Assembly: GCA_029547605.1 (NCBI GenBank)
Contig: JAKPPB010000050.1
Coordinates: 1-43,055 of the forward strand
Length of the DNA: 43,055 nt
Reading direction: 5' to 3'
Source of the DNA: Methanobacteriota archaeon
Lineage (GTDB): Archaea; Halobacteriota; Methanomicrobia; Methanomicrobiales; Methanospirillaceae
The notes beneath the pieces were generated by a model. That model ran no database searches and was not told where the DNA came from. It worked only from the letters and a program-made list of their open reading frames with translations. Shown here in pieces: positions 27,508 to 35,584 of the stretch. The first letter of the stretch is position 1. Every line of letters begins with the position of its first letter. Position numbers and translations under genes: made by a program.

Positions 27508-28938
27508 TCACCCCCCGATGAAGAGAGTCCTCGTCCGGGTGTAGGAGGCAAGCGCCTGCGTCCCATTCTCACGACCGATCCCTGAGGCCTTCACCCCGCC
27601 GAAAGGAATCTCGGGTGGCAGGGAGAGGTGATAGTTCACCCAGACCATCCCTGCGCGCACTCGCGAGAAGACCTCCCTTGCGACAGAGAGATCATTGGTC
27701 CACACAGAGGCACCAAGGCCGAACCTGGTGTTGTTCGCGTTCCGTATTGCAGTCTCCACGTCTGGTACGCACATCACAGGGAGAACCGGGCCAAATACTT
27801 CCCGGGAGAGGAGAGATGATTCCGGGTGGACACCGGTGACGATGGTCGGGGCGTAAAAGTATCCGGCATCATACAGAGGGCCTTTCAGCGGCATTCCGCC
27901 CGTCAGAATTACTCCCTGGCCGCGGTTCCGCATGGTTTCGACCATCGCATGGATCCGGTCGCGCTGGAGTGCACCCCCTAAAGGCCCCATCTCGATACCG
28001 GGAGAGAGTCCATTTCCCACCTTCAACGCCTCTACCCGTGCGACGAGACGGCGGACGAACTCATCGCAGATGGCCTGGTGCACGAAGAGGCGTTTTACCG
28101 CAGTGCAGGTCTGGCCGGCATTGTAAAACCTTCCCCTCACTGCTCCCGCGACGGCCTTTCCGATATCCGCATCCTTCCAGACGATCATGGGGTCTGATCC
28201 CCCGAGCTCGAGCGTAACTTGCTTGAGGGACGCGGATGCGAGCTCCCGTACACGGAGACCCGTCTCTGCATCGCCGGTAAAAGAGATCTTCTCGATACCG
28301 GGATGCCGGACCAGCGCCTCGCCCACCACCTCCCCCTTACCGGTGACGACGTTCAGCACACCCGGCGGTAGACCCGCCTCTTCAAGGATATGGGCGAGGT
28401 GAAGACTCGTCAGGGGTGTCTGGGTTGCCGGCTTGAATACCATCGTGTTTCCCGCAACAAGTGCGGGTGCAAGTTTCCATGACATCAGGAGCGCGGGCAT
28501 GTTCCAGGGGGCGATCGCCCCGCAGACGCCGAGTGGCTCGGCCGCAACCACTGCATCCCCCGATTTTCCGAGAGGGACATACTTACCAGTCAGGCTGCCT
28601 GAGATCGCCGCGTAATATTCAAGGACATTCGCAAAACCCCTCACTTCGTCCACTGCCTCCTTCAAGGGCTTGCCCTGCTCCATGGTGAGGAGCCTCGCAA
28701 GGTCTTCATGCCGCTCCCTCACGAGTGCGGCACCGCGGAAGAGCAGGATGCCCCGCTCTCTCGCGCTCCGCTTCGCCCAGGAAGGAAACGCGGCCTCCGC
28801 GGCCTTCACGGCATCGTCCACCTCGTAGAGAGTCCCTTCCGGCACCCGGTCTATCTCTTCTCCAGTCGCAGGGTTTACGACGGGAATCCAGCGCTCGTCG
28901 GCTCCTGCGATCTCCTCGCCGCCAATCCGCATCTTCAT
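27508..28938 (-). CDS. NAD(P)-dependent aldehyde dehydrogenase (lactaldehyde/semialdehyde type)
   Basis: Aldehyde dehydrogenase of 476 residues. The cofactor and catalytic residues are present: PWNMP and FKPATQTPL for NAD(P), ELGG with general base Glu244, GQTC with nucleophile Cys278, and EVFGPVLPV near residue 375. The closest characterised types are lactaldehyde and succinate-semialdehyde dehydrogenases. In methanogens a family member (CofA) makes lactate for F420, so a link with the cofH genes is conceivable but only inferred. It has a promoter with a palindrome at 29002-29020 and a leader of about 50 bases. Confidence 0.92.
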   Translation of the reverse strand: MKMRIGGEEIAGADERWIPVVNPATGEEIDRVPEGTLYEVDDAVKAAEAAFPSWAKRSARERGILLFRGAALVRERHEDLARLLTMEQGKPLKEAVDEVRGFANVLEYYAAISGSLTGKYVPLGKSGDAVVAAEPLGVCGAIAPWNMPALLMSWKLAPALVAGNTMVFKPATQTPLTSLHLAHILEEAGLPPGVLNVVTGKGEVVGEALVRHPGIEKISFTGDAETGLRVRELASASLKQVTLELGGSDPMIVWKDADIGKAVAGAVRGRFYNAGQTCTAVKRLFVHQAICDEFVRRLVARVEALKVGNGLSPGIEMGPLGGALQRDRIHAMVETMRNRGQGVILTGGMPLKGPLYDAGYFYAPTIVTGVHPESSLLSREVFGPVLPVMCVPDVETAIRNANNTRFGLGASVWTNDLSVAREVFSRVRAGMVWVNYHLSLPPEIPFGGVKASGIGRENGTQALASYTRTRTLFIGG

Positions 28939-29001
28939 GGACGAAGAGTTATGGCCGATCCGTATTATGGTTCACGCTGCGCCAGCGGGTTTTTACCTCA
29001 C

Positions 29002-29020
29002 ATTCCCGGGAATTTTTATC
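29002..29020 (-). promoter_or_regulatory. TATA box and palindromic operator candidate of the aldehyde dehydrogenase gene
   Basis: On the minus strand GATAAAAATT (29020-29011) looks like a TATA box. It runs straight into a perfect 12-bp palindrome, ATTCCCGGGAAT (29013-29002), that lies between TATA and the expected transcription start near 28990. A protein bound there would block polymerase, so it is a repressor-operator candidate. Confidence 0.4.
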
Positions 29021-29073
29021 CCCACCACCCAATAAAAGGCTGTACCTGAATCCCTGAGACGGTTTTGACATCC

Positions 29074-29080
29074 AAAAAAA
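29074..29080 (-). terminator. Oligo-T terminator of the HEAT-repeat gene
   Basis: Seven A on the plus strand give seven T on the minus strand, ten bases past the HEAT-repeat gene stop and before the aldehyde dehydrogenase promoter. Confidence 0.5.
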
Positions 29081-29090
29081 TAGGAGGGGA

Positions 29091-29531
29091 TCAGCCCAGC
29101 TTGTCCAGGAACTTTTCGGCCATTGCCCTCACCGGGAGATAGGGGTCTTCCCTGAGGTGTGCGATGGCATTCCTGGCCCCTGTATTTTTCAGGTCCTCTG
29201 AATACCCGGAATCTGCCAGCCGTGAGAGTGCATGGACGGCGTGGAGGCGTATCTTCTCGTCCCTGTCTCTTGCAGCGGCGAGGAGGAGCCGTATCCCTCC
29301 ATGGGACACGAGCGCGGGTGCTGCAGTGTCGGTGGTGAAAAGGAGCACCACCAGGCGGTCGAGGAGCCTCCGCCTGGAAACCCGGTCGTTGCCGGTGATC
29401 GCCCGCTCAAGGCCGCAGACAATATCCCTCGCCTCCTCCCGTTCGGTCATCCTCTCCACATGGCATCCATGCGACAATAAGGCTTCCTTTATGTGGTCAT
29501 ACCTGCAGTGAGGATGTGGAGTATCCGACAT
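29091..29531 (-). CDS. HEAT/armadillo-repeat protein
   Basis: A 146-residue, largely helical protein. At least two HEAT-like repeats are visible in the C-terminal half: GIRLLLAAARDRDEKIRLHAVHALSRLAD and ARNAIAHLREDPYLPVRAMAEKFLDKL, with the typical D-x-V/I-R kink. The N-terminal half (REEARDIVCGLERAITGNDRVSRRRLLDRLVVLLF) is probably also repeat-like. Such proteins are scaffolds; no partner is suggested by the neighbours. ATG 29531 shares the CATG with the divergent phosphoesterase start; ATG 29543 would overlap that gene further. Confidence 0.75.
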   Translation of the reverse strand: MSDTPHPHCRYDHIKEALLSHGCHVERMTEREEARDIVCGLERAITGNDRVSRRRLLDRLVVLLFTTDTAAPALVSHGGIRLLLAAARDRDEKIRLHAVHALSRLADSGYSEDLKNTGARNAIAHLREDPYLPVRAMAEKFLDKLG

Positions 29532-30027
29532 GAAGATTGGCATTATTGGTGATACTCATGACCACCTTCCCAATATCACGCGCGCGGTGGAGGCGCTCAT
29601 TCGGCATGAGGTTGACGTGGTGCTCCACACTGGGGATTACATCGCGCCATTCGTCATTCCTATCCTTGGAAGTATCCCGGTACGGGTGGTCGGGGTGTTC
29701 GGAAACAACGACGGGGACCGGGAACTGCTCTCGACACGTTCCCGCGAGCAGCAGAACTTTGAGATTGCGGGGTATTTTGCCGACCTTCGGTTTGATGGCG
29801 AGCGGGTTGCGCTGATGCACGGCCATGACCGGGCGCTCCTTGCCGGGTGCGTCGGGAGCGGACTGTACGACATCGTCGTATCCGGCCACACTCACCAGCC
29901 CTCGGTATATCAGGAAGGAAGCATGCTTGGGATCAACCCCGGGGAGATATGCGGCTATCTTACCGGCAATCCCACATACGCCATATACGATACAGGGGAG
30001 AGGGTTGCCAGGATAATTCCCCTCTGA
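29530..30027 (+). CDS. YfcE/MJ0936-type metallophosphoesterase
   Basis: Small phosphodiesterase of 165 residues with a two-metal calcineurin-like site. All motifs are present: GIIGDTHDH at the N-terminus, HTGDYI, GNNDGD, LMHGHD and SGHTHQP. The family member MJ0936 hydrolyses model phosphodiesters; the cellular substrate is unknown. GGAG about ten bases upstream supports ATG 29530, which lies in the same CATG as the divergent HEAT gene start. It is followed by a decayed transporter gene. Confidence 0.92.
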   Translation: MKIGIIGDTHDHLPNITRAVEALIRHEVDVVLHTGDYIAPFVIPILGSIPVRVVGVFGNNDGDRELLSTRSREQQNFEIAGYFADLRFDGERVALMHGHDRALLAGCVGSGLYDIVVSGHTHQPSVYQEGSMLGINPGEICGYLTGNPTYAIYDTGERVARIIPL

Positions 30028-30077
30028 TCACAGGTGAGAAGAGAGACAGTTCCGCATATCCCTGTTAAATGAGCCGG

Positions 30078-30495
30078 AAGATCGGGTTGATGGCAGTATT
30101 TGGGGAATTTCTCTTCGTGTTCCTCATCCCGCGACCGGGTGTCCCTTAAGGAAGGACATGCGGCCGCCGCCGTAACCCCCATGCGGAGGAGTGTATTACC
30201 GACGCGGTCCCATCCGTTGCAACTGCGCTGGAGCCCCTGCTTCACTTCCCCCTGGTCGCAATGGCGATCGTTTCCATGGGCATCAACCCCATGTTCATCA
30301 TCGTTATCGTCGCCCGTGTATCATCATCTCCCGGGTTCATGCCACCCGCAGGCACTGCCACAGAATGTGACCTCTTACGGGACAGGGGATATACCGACAA
30401 GGGATCTGACACATGCAGGAATTGCCCTTGATATGCGGCCAGTCATGTTGCGGCTTACCCTGCGGATCTCGAGTATCGTTGCTGTGGTCCCTTAG
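30078..30495 (+). pseudogene. Remnant of a DASS/SLC13-type transporter (C-terminal part)
   Basis: Pieces of a dicarboxylate/sulfate:sodium symporter can be read in two frames. A helix-like piece (LMAVFGEFLFVFLIPRPG) ends at TAA 30147. The same frame then gives ITDAVPSVATALEPL, VAMAIVSMGINPMFIIVIVA and GFMPPAGTAT, which follow the DASS pattern TE-SNxAT, AMGINPxxxMxxxxxAS and AFMLPVxTPPN. A frameshift near 30345-30375 moves to the frame YGTGDIPTRDLTHAGIALDM, the next DASS segment (YGTGxIxxxDMxRAGxxLN), and a final hydrophobic helix ends at TAG 30493. The central part of the protein is missing. The intact SLC13 gene at 36911 is a different subtype. Confidence 0.75.
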
Positions 30496-30526
30496 ATCTC
30501 GCCTGATATCCCTGAGAGGGTGGTTC

Positions 30527-31837
30527 TCATTTGCTGGTGAGCGTCGAGAGGAACTCTTTCATCGAGGTCAATACCCTCTCCACCGCCCGGCCCGTGATCG
30601 GGCCATCGCAGTAGCTGCACGAGAGCGTAAGGGTGCGGTCGAATGTGCTCGCAGCGATCCCAAAACCCGGGGGGTACTCAACTGGAGGGATGACACAGGC
30701 TGCCATCGTTTGGGGATCCCCAAAGTCAACGCAGGGGTGGGGAAGTATCCCGATATTGCTGATGAACGGGTTTTTCGGATAGCCTTCGATCCGGCTGCGG
30801 CGTTTTGTCTCAAGGAGATGCTCCCGCACCGGGCCAAAGCCCGAAGAAAACATCTCTTCGAGCCGTATCGCAGATCCAATACCCGCGCGGAGGCGTTTCT
30901 TCTCATCCATTGCGCGATGTGCCTCCAGGACCAGATCATCTGGCCGGCCGGGAATTCCTGCAGGGAGCCATACCTCGAACGCAACAGAAAGGTTCGCGAC
31001 GGCAGGGCTCTCGATGCCAGGATGAACGCGGCGAAGGTCGGTGGAGGTGAGGACAGGATAATCGCGGTCTTCCTGGTGAGGGATCTCTCTTTTCACCGAT
31101 GCAAAGAAGGCGGCGAGGAGGATATCGTTCACAGAAACCCCGTGTGTCCGGGAATATGCCTTTACCGCAACAAAGAGCGGGGGTTCGATCGTCCTGACAG
31201 AGTATGCCGGGGTGCCCGGGACACCTGGCTCCCAGGGTAGGCCCCACTCCGCACTCTGGTCGTCGCAGCAGTCCCGTGCCACCGCGCGCTCTTCGGCGGA
31301 AAGCGCGGAAATGAGCGGCTGAAAGGACCTGTCGCAGGGAAACCTTCGGGAAGGGGAGAATACGGAATTTTTCCCAAGTGCCCGGTAAGCGCGAGCACAC
31401 AGGCTGGACACATGCTGGATGCCACGGGCATCGCAGACGGAATGGTTGACGGAGATTATCAGAAGGTCTGTATCTCCTTGAACGAGGTCGAAATGTGCCT
31501 GCGGCCCCGCTCCGGGGTCGATCCTTCCGGTAAGGACTTCCCGCAACGCCGGCTCGCTGTCCCCGCCCTGCCCTGCGACAGAGAAGACCGATTCCGGCCT
31601 AAAAGAGGGAATTGCTTCCCAGTACGGCTCTGCGGCCTCGACAAACCTGCAGGCGAGGAGGGGCTCGGCCTCCATTACACGCTCTGCGGCATGGCGGAGC
31701 CTCCCCTCATCAAGCCTGCCATCAAGTTTGACGACGAGATGCATCGTCTGGTTCCATATCGTGGAGAGCAGGTAGTTCCACTGGTCATTGACCGGCGCGG
31801 GGAACCGGCACTGCTGGCGGAGGTCGGGGTCCTGCAT
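30527..31837 (-). CDS. Stand-alone condensation-domain / alcohol acyltransferase-like protein
   Basis: A 436-residue protein with the two-lobed chloramphenicol acetyltransferase/condensation fold. The catalytic HxxxD is in SVNHSVCDARG (His132, Asp136), a variant of HHxxxDG whose first His is Asn. Further family features are NQTMHLVVKLDGRLDEGRLRHA at the N-terminus, SVNDILLAAFFASV, STDLRR, and SNIGILP near the C-terminus. Relatives include NRPS condensation domains and PapA/alcohol acetyltransferases that make esters or amides; there is no carrier protein or adenylation domain nearby. It is divergent from the MBL-STAS fusion gene. The acceptor and acyl donor are unknown. Confidence 0.8.
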   Translation of the reverse strand: MQDPDLRQQCRFPAPVNDQWNYLLSTIWNQTMHLVVKLDGRLDEGRLRHAAERVMEAEPLLACRFVEAAEPYWEAIPSFRPESVFSVAGQGGDSEPALREVLTGRIDPGAGPQAHFDLVQGDTDLLIISVNHSVCDARGIQHVSSLCARAYRALGKNSVFSPSRRFPCDRSFQPLISALSAEERAVARDCCDDQSAEWGLPWEPGVPGTPAYSVRTIEPPLFVAVKAYSRTHGVSVNDILLAAFFASVKREIPHQEDRDYPVLTSTDLRRVHPGIESPAVANLSVAFEVWLPAGIPGRPDDLVLEAHRAMDEKKRLRAGIGSAIRLEEMFSSGFGPVREHLLETKRRSRIEGYPKNPFISNIGILPHPCVDFGDPQTMAACVIPPVEYPPGFGIAASTFDRTLTLSCSYCDGPITGRAVERVLTSMKEFLSTLTSK

Positions 31838-31940
31838 GGTTACGCTCCTGTTGTGAGGAGATCAGATATCAGCTCCTGGGGAAGAGAATATGATCGCACG
31901 CATGATTTCCGTGTGCACCATATGAGGCAGGTGATGATAA

Positions 31941-34025
31941 TTGGCTGAAATGGAGAACCAGGTATGGCAGCCCCTTCCCGGAGTGGAGGGGGTGTCGATC
32001 TATCCATTCCTCCGCAAGGTGGATATCATATCCTCGAACTCGTACCTGGTCGCGGCTCCTGGACTCATTGTCCTGGTAGACCCGGGTGGCCTTCCCGGGC
32101 AGGCAGACGCTCTCCTCCGTGAGATAGGAACGCTCATCACAGAGAAGCCGCGCCCTGTGCTTGTCTGCCTCACGCACGTCCACCTCGATCACTGCCACCA
32201 GCTCCTCCACCACCCGGGGTTCCGGGCGATTCCCCGCATGCTGGTCGCGGTCCAGGAGTCAGGGGCGAGGGCTCTCGAGGCCCATGACCGCGCGGCAACC
32301 ATCGCGGACCTGATCCGCCAGGAGGTGGGGACGACAAGAATTGACATCAGGCTCCTTCCACCCGGCATGGGGGGAGAACACAGGGACGAATTGCTCAACT
32401 TTGCCGGGACCTCTGTGATCACCTGCCTTGACTCCCTCCCGCTGGGAGGGGGACTCACCATGCCAAGGCAGACCCTGCCGCTCGAAGGAGATGCGGCGAT
32501 CGAGTTCCTCCCTGCCCCCGGCCACAGCCCCGACAGTATCTGCATCCGGATAGGGGAGACGCTCTTTTTAGGAGACCTCCTCTTCTCCACTGCCCCGGGT
32601 GTTGCAGGGCTGAAGGGATGGGACCAGAAAGCACTCCTCTCCACCCTTGACCGGGTGATCGCGCTCCTGCAGAAAGGCTGCATCACGCTCTGCCTTCCAG
32701 GACATGGGCGGCCGCTCGATGCCGCAACCACCGTGCGCACGCTCCAGGCAATGAAGAAGGAAGCCTCCCGCCTGGAGGGGATCGAGAGCGTGAACCCTGA
32801 GTGGGCGAAGGACACCGCGGCATATGCAGGGGAACTCATGGGAGAAGTGGACCGCCTCTTCACGGTCATTGCCGGGAGGCTTGTGTACGTCGCCCATGTC
32901 CTCGACGAGCTTGAGGAGGCAGGGGAGGCGGAGAGGTTCCGGGGTATGATCGACAGTGACCTCGTCGACGAGCTGCTCTCTGATTTCAACCGGTTCTCTC
33001 TTGATTTCCACTCCGGGCAGTTACTCGATATACACCTGGCGCTCAAGGCGAACCAGATCTCCCAGAAACTTGAGAGAGTGTTCCGGGGAGAGGTGCTCGG
33101 GTCAGTTCTCGATCTCTCGCTTGTCAGCCGAGTGGGCAGGCTTCTTGAAGACTATACTGTCACGTTCCGTGGTTTCCGGCCGCGGATCGATCTCGCCGCA
33201 ACCGACCTCTCTGCTGCTGTCGGGGGTGTGGTCGCGGCGGTCTCCTGCCCCCCATACGAGGAGGATGGCATCACCGAGGCCCGGACAGAGGAGGAGTTTG
33301 CCCGGGCACTCGCGGTCAGGATCGCCTACGTCAACCCCTTCGAACATCTTGACATCGAATTTTCCCCTGGAGGGAACCTGCCACCTGCGATGATGGACAG
33401 GGAACGCTTCGGAGACATGTTGTTGTACCTCCTGGAGAAGGTCTCGGTCGGGGGAGCACGAAGCCTGCACATAGCGACCGGAGGGGTAAAAGATCGTGTC
33501 TGGGTGAAACTCCAGTTCCCGGTATCCTCTGCATTGATGGAAGAGAACGTGCGGCGTTTCGCAATCAGAAGCTGCAGCCTCTCCAACGGGGCCTGCAGCG
33601 TATCTTCGACGCGGGAGAATACCACTGTTCTCATAGAATATCCGGTAGCCGGACAGGGCCAGGATGCGGCAATGGGCGAAGTCACATCCGGGACAGAAGC
33701 CGCAATATCCAAAGGGCACCTTCTCATCGTCCCTTCTGGCAGGATCGACGGGGCCTCGGCGCCGGTGCTCGAAGGGGATATCTCAAGGGCGATCGATCAA
33801 GGAAACAGGAGGATCGTGATGAACCTCTCGTCTGTCGATTACATGAGCAGCGCAGGCCTGAGGGTCCTTCTCGCAGCAATGAAACGGTTGAAGAAGGAAA
33901 ACGGGAACCTGGTCCTCTGCGCCATGAAGCCCTTTGTACAGGAAGTCTTTGACCTGACCGGGTTCTCCCGGATCTTCACCATCTGCGAGTCCGAGGAAGA
34001 GGCAACCCGTCTCCTCGGCCCCTGA
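31941..34025 (+). CDS. Fusion protein: metallo-beta-lactamase, degenerate kinase-like and STAS domains
   Basis: A 694-residue soluble protein with an unusual order of domains. Residues about 15-275 are an MBL hydrolase with THVHLDHCH (near 78-86), PAPGHSPDS, LGDLLF and LPGHGRP. Residues about 370-425 are helical and resemble a dimerisation/His-phosphotransfer region without an obvious phospho-His. Residues about 495-575 (MDRERFGDMLLYLLEKV to TTVLIEYPV) look like the frame of a HATPase_c domain but lack the N-box asparagines and glycine boxes. Residues about 590-692 are a STAS domain with MSSAGLRVL, where Ser637 aligns with the serine phosphorylated in RsbV-type proteins. The TTG start at 31941 follows AGGTGAT by five bases; ATG 31950 is an alternative. 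It looks like a partner-switching regulator fused to a hydrolase. Confidence 0.85.
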   Translation: MAEMENQVWQPLPGVEGVSIYPFLRKVDIISSNSYLVAAPGLIVLVDPGGLPGQADALLREIGTLITEKPRPVLVCLTHVHLDHCHQLLHHPGFRAIPRMLVAVQESGARALEAHDRAATIADLIRQEVGTTRIDIRLLPPGMGGEHRDELLNFAGTSVITCLDSLPLGGGLTMPRQTLPLEGDAAIEFLPAPGHSPDSICIRIGETLFLGDLLFSTAPGVAGLKGWDQKALLSTLDRVIALLQKGCITLCLPGHGRPLDAATTVRTLQAMKKEASRLEGIESVNPEWAKDTAAYAGELMGEVDRLFTVIAGRLVYVAHVLDELEEAGEAERFRGMIDSDLVDELLSDFNRFSLDFHSGQLLDIHLALKANQISQKLERVFRGEVLGSVLDLSLVSRVGRLLEDYTVTFRGFRPRIDLAATDLSAAVGGVVAAVSCPPYEEDGITEARTEEEFARALAVRIAYVNPFEHLDIEFSPGGNLPPAMMDRERFGDMLLYLLEKVSVGGARSLHIATGGVKDRVWVKLQFPVSSALMEENVRRFAIRSCSLSNGACSVSSTRENTTVLIEYPVAGQGQDAAMGEVTSGTEAAISKGHLLIVPSGRIDGASAPVLEGDISRAIDQGNRRIVMNLSSVDYMSSAGLRVLLAAMKRLKKENGNLVLCAMKPFVQEVFDLTGFSRIFTICESEEEATRLLGP

Positions 34026-34090
34026 ATCACCCGTTATTTGGACATCCCATGGATAGGAGCGTGCGGTATTCCCCCGCCAATAAGCATAGT

Positions 34091-34116
34091 TGTACAACAA
34101 TGTATATATTTATACA
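34091..34116 (+). promoter_or_regulatory. trpB2 promoter with TRP-box-like operator
   Basis: TGTACA (34091-34096) is followed by TGTATA (34101-34106) and its mirror TATACA (34111-34116), which flank a TATA box (TATATATTTATA, 34103-34114). The TATA box is about 26 bases before the trpB2 ATG, so the transcript is probably leaderless. TGTACA is the TRP box recognised by the regulator TrpY in Methanothermobacter, where it controls trp genes including trpB2; that it acts so here is inference. Confidence 0.55.
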
Positions 34117-34131
34117 AAGTAAACGATATGC

Positions 34132-35496
34132 ATGCATACCAAGATCCCTCTCGATGAGGACCAGATGCCGAAGAGCTGGTATAACATCCTGCCAGACCTT
34201 CCGAGTCCCCTGGACCCGCCGCTCCACCCTGGGACAGGAAAGCCCCTGGTCCCCGATGACCTGACTCCTATCTTCCCAATGGAGCTGATCCTCCAGGAGA
34301 TGAGTTCGAAGCGCACGATTGACATTCCCGCAGAGGTCCAGGATGTCCTGCGGCTCTGGAGGCCGAGCCCGCTCTACCGCGCCCATCGCCTGGAGAAGCA
34401 TCTGAAGACTCCGGCGCACATCTATTACAAGTATGAAGGGGTGAGCCCTCCAGGGAGCCATAAGCCCAACACCGCTGTTCCGCAGGCCTATTACAACATG
34501 AAAGCTGGCATAGAGCGGATTGCGACCGAGACCGGCGCGGGCCAGTGGGGCTCGGCCCTTGCGTTCGCGACACAGATCTTCGGCCTTGAATGCACCATCT
34601 ACATGGTCAGGTCAAGTTACGCACAGAAGCCCTACCGCAAGTCGATGATGCAGGTGTGGGGAGCAGAGTGCATCCCGAGCCCGAGCACCAGGACAAAGGC
34701 AGGAAGCGCTGTGCTGCAGAAAGACCCGGAGACCACTGGAAGCCTTGGAATCGCGATATCGGAGGCGGTTGAGGATGCCGCCACTCACGGGAATACCAAC
34801 TACTCCCTTGGGTCTGTGCTGAATCATGTCTGCCTGCACCAGACCGTTATCGGGCTCGAGTGCCGGGAGCAACTCGCATCCGTGGACGAATACCCGGACG
34901 TGGTAATCGGCTGCGTGGGCGGGGGTTCCAATTTCGCCGGGATCTCGTTTCCCTTTGCCGGTGAGAAACTGAAAGGGACGCACAAGGAGACTGAGATCAT
35001 CGCAGTTGAACCTGCATCCTGCCCGACTCTCACGAAGGGGCTCTTCACGTACGACTATGGCGACGTGGCCGGACTGACACCCCTCTTGAAGATGTTTACC
35101 CTTGGCCACGATTTTGTACCGCCTTCCATCCATGCCGGCGGACTGCGCTACCACGGCGACAACCCGACCATCTCCAGGCTCGTATATGATGGGGTGATGA
35201 AAGCCGTCTCATACCACCAGAGCGAGGTCTTCGATGCCGCGCAGACCTTTGCCAGGACCGAGGGGATCATCGTTGCCCCCGAGACCTCTCATGCGGTCAG
35301 GGCCGCAATCGATGAGGCGCTCAAATGCCGAAAGAGCGGCGAGAAAAAGACCATCCTCTTCAACTGTTCAGGGCACGGCAACTTCGACATGTCCGCCTAT
35401 GATGCGTTCTATGCAAAACAGCTCGTGGATTACGAGTATCCCGAGCAGCTGATACGCGAGTCACTCTCCCGCCTCCCCAAGATCCCGGGCGCATAG
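34132..35496 (+). CDS. trpB2: Tryptophan synthase beta subunit, TrpB2 type
   Basis: PLP enzyme joining indole and serine to give tryptophan. The 454-residue length and N-terminal region ([17 protein letters not shown]) mark the TrpB2 class, which works without tight binding to TrpA. The PLP lysine is Lys111 in [23 protein letters not shown] corresponds to the E-TGAGQHG motif, [10 protein letters not shown] binds the phosphate, and [12 protein letters not shown] is the C-terminal cofactor region. No trpA or other trp gene is close. In some methanogens TrpB2 instead scavenges indole; this cannot be told from the sequence. A strong terminator follows. Confidence 0.94.
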   Translation: MHTKIPLDEDQMPKSWYNILPDLPSPLDPPLHPGTGKPLVPDDLTPIFPMELILQEMSSKRTIDIPAEVQDVLRLWRPSPLYRAHRLEKHLKTPAHIYYKYEGVSPPGSHKPNTAVPQAYYNMKAGIERIATETGAGQWGSALAFATQIFGLECTIYMVRSSYAQKPYRKSMMQVWGAECIPSPSTRTKAGSAVLQKDPETTGSLGIAISEAVEDAATHGNTNYSLGSVLNHVCLHQTVIGLECREQLASVDEYPDVVIGCVGGGSNFAGISFPFAGEKLKGTHKETEIIAVEPASCPTLTKGLFTYDYGDVAGLTPLLKMFTLGHDFVPPSIHAGGLRYHGDNPTISRLVYDGVMKAVSYHQSEVFDAAQTFARTEGIIVAPETSHAVRAAIDEALKCRKSGEKKTILFNCSGHGNFDMSAYDAFYAKQLVDYEYPEQLIRESLSRLPKIPGA

Positions 35497-35504
35497 GGCG
35501 CATT

Positions 35505-35527
35505 TAGGGGATCAACCCCCTATTTTT
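35505..35527 (+). terminator. Hairpin plus T5 terminator of trpB2
   Basis: TAGGGG (35505-35510) pairs with CCCCTA (35517-35522) over a six-base loop and is followed at once by five T. It starts nine bases past the stop of trpB2. Confidence 0.6.
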
Positions 35528-35584
35528 GCCCCCCTCTCTCATACCCAACACATATTAGCCCCCCTTCATCACCTATTCTCACGC

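Noticed and set aside
30413-31240. A 275-codon plus-strand frame
   Set aside because: It is the complement of the acyltransferase gene, which has clear domain motifs.
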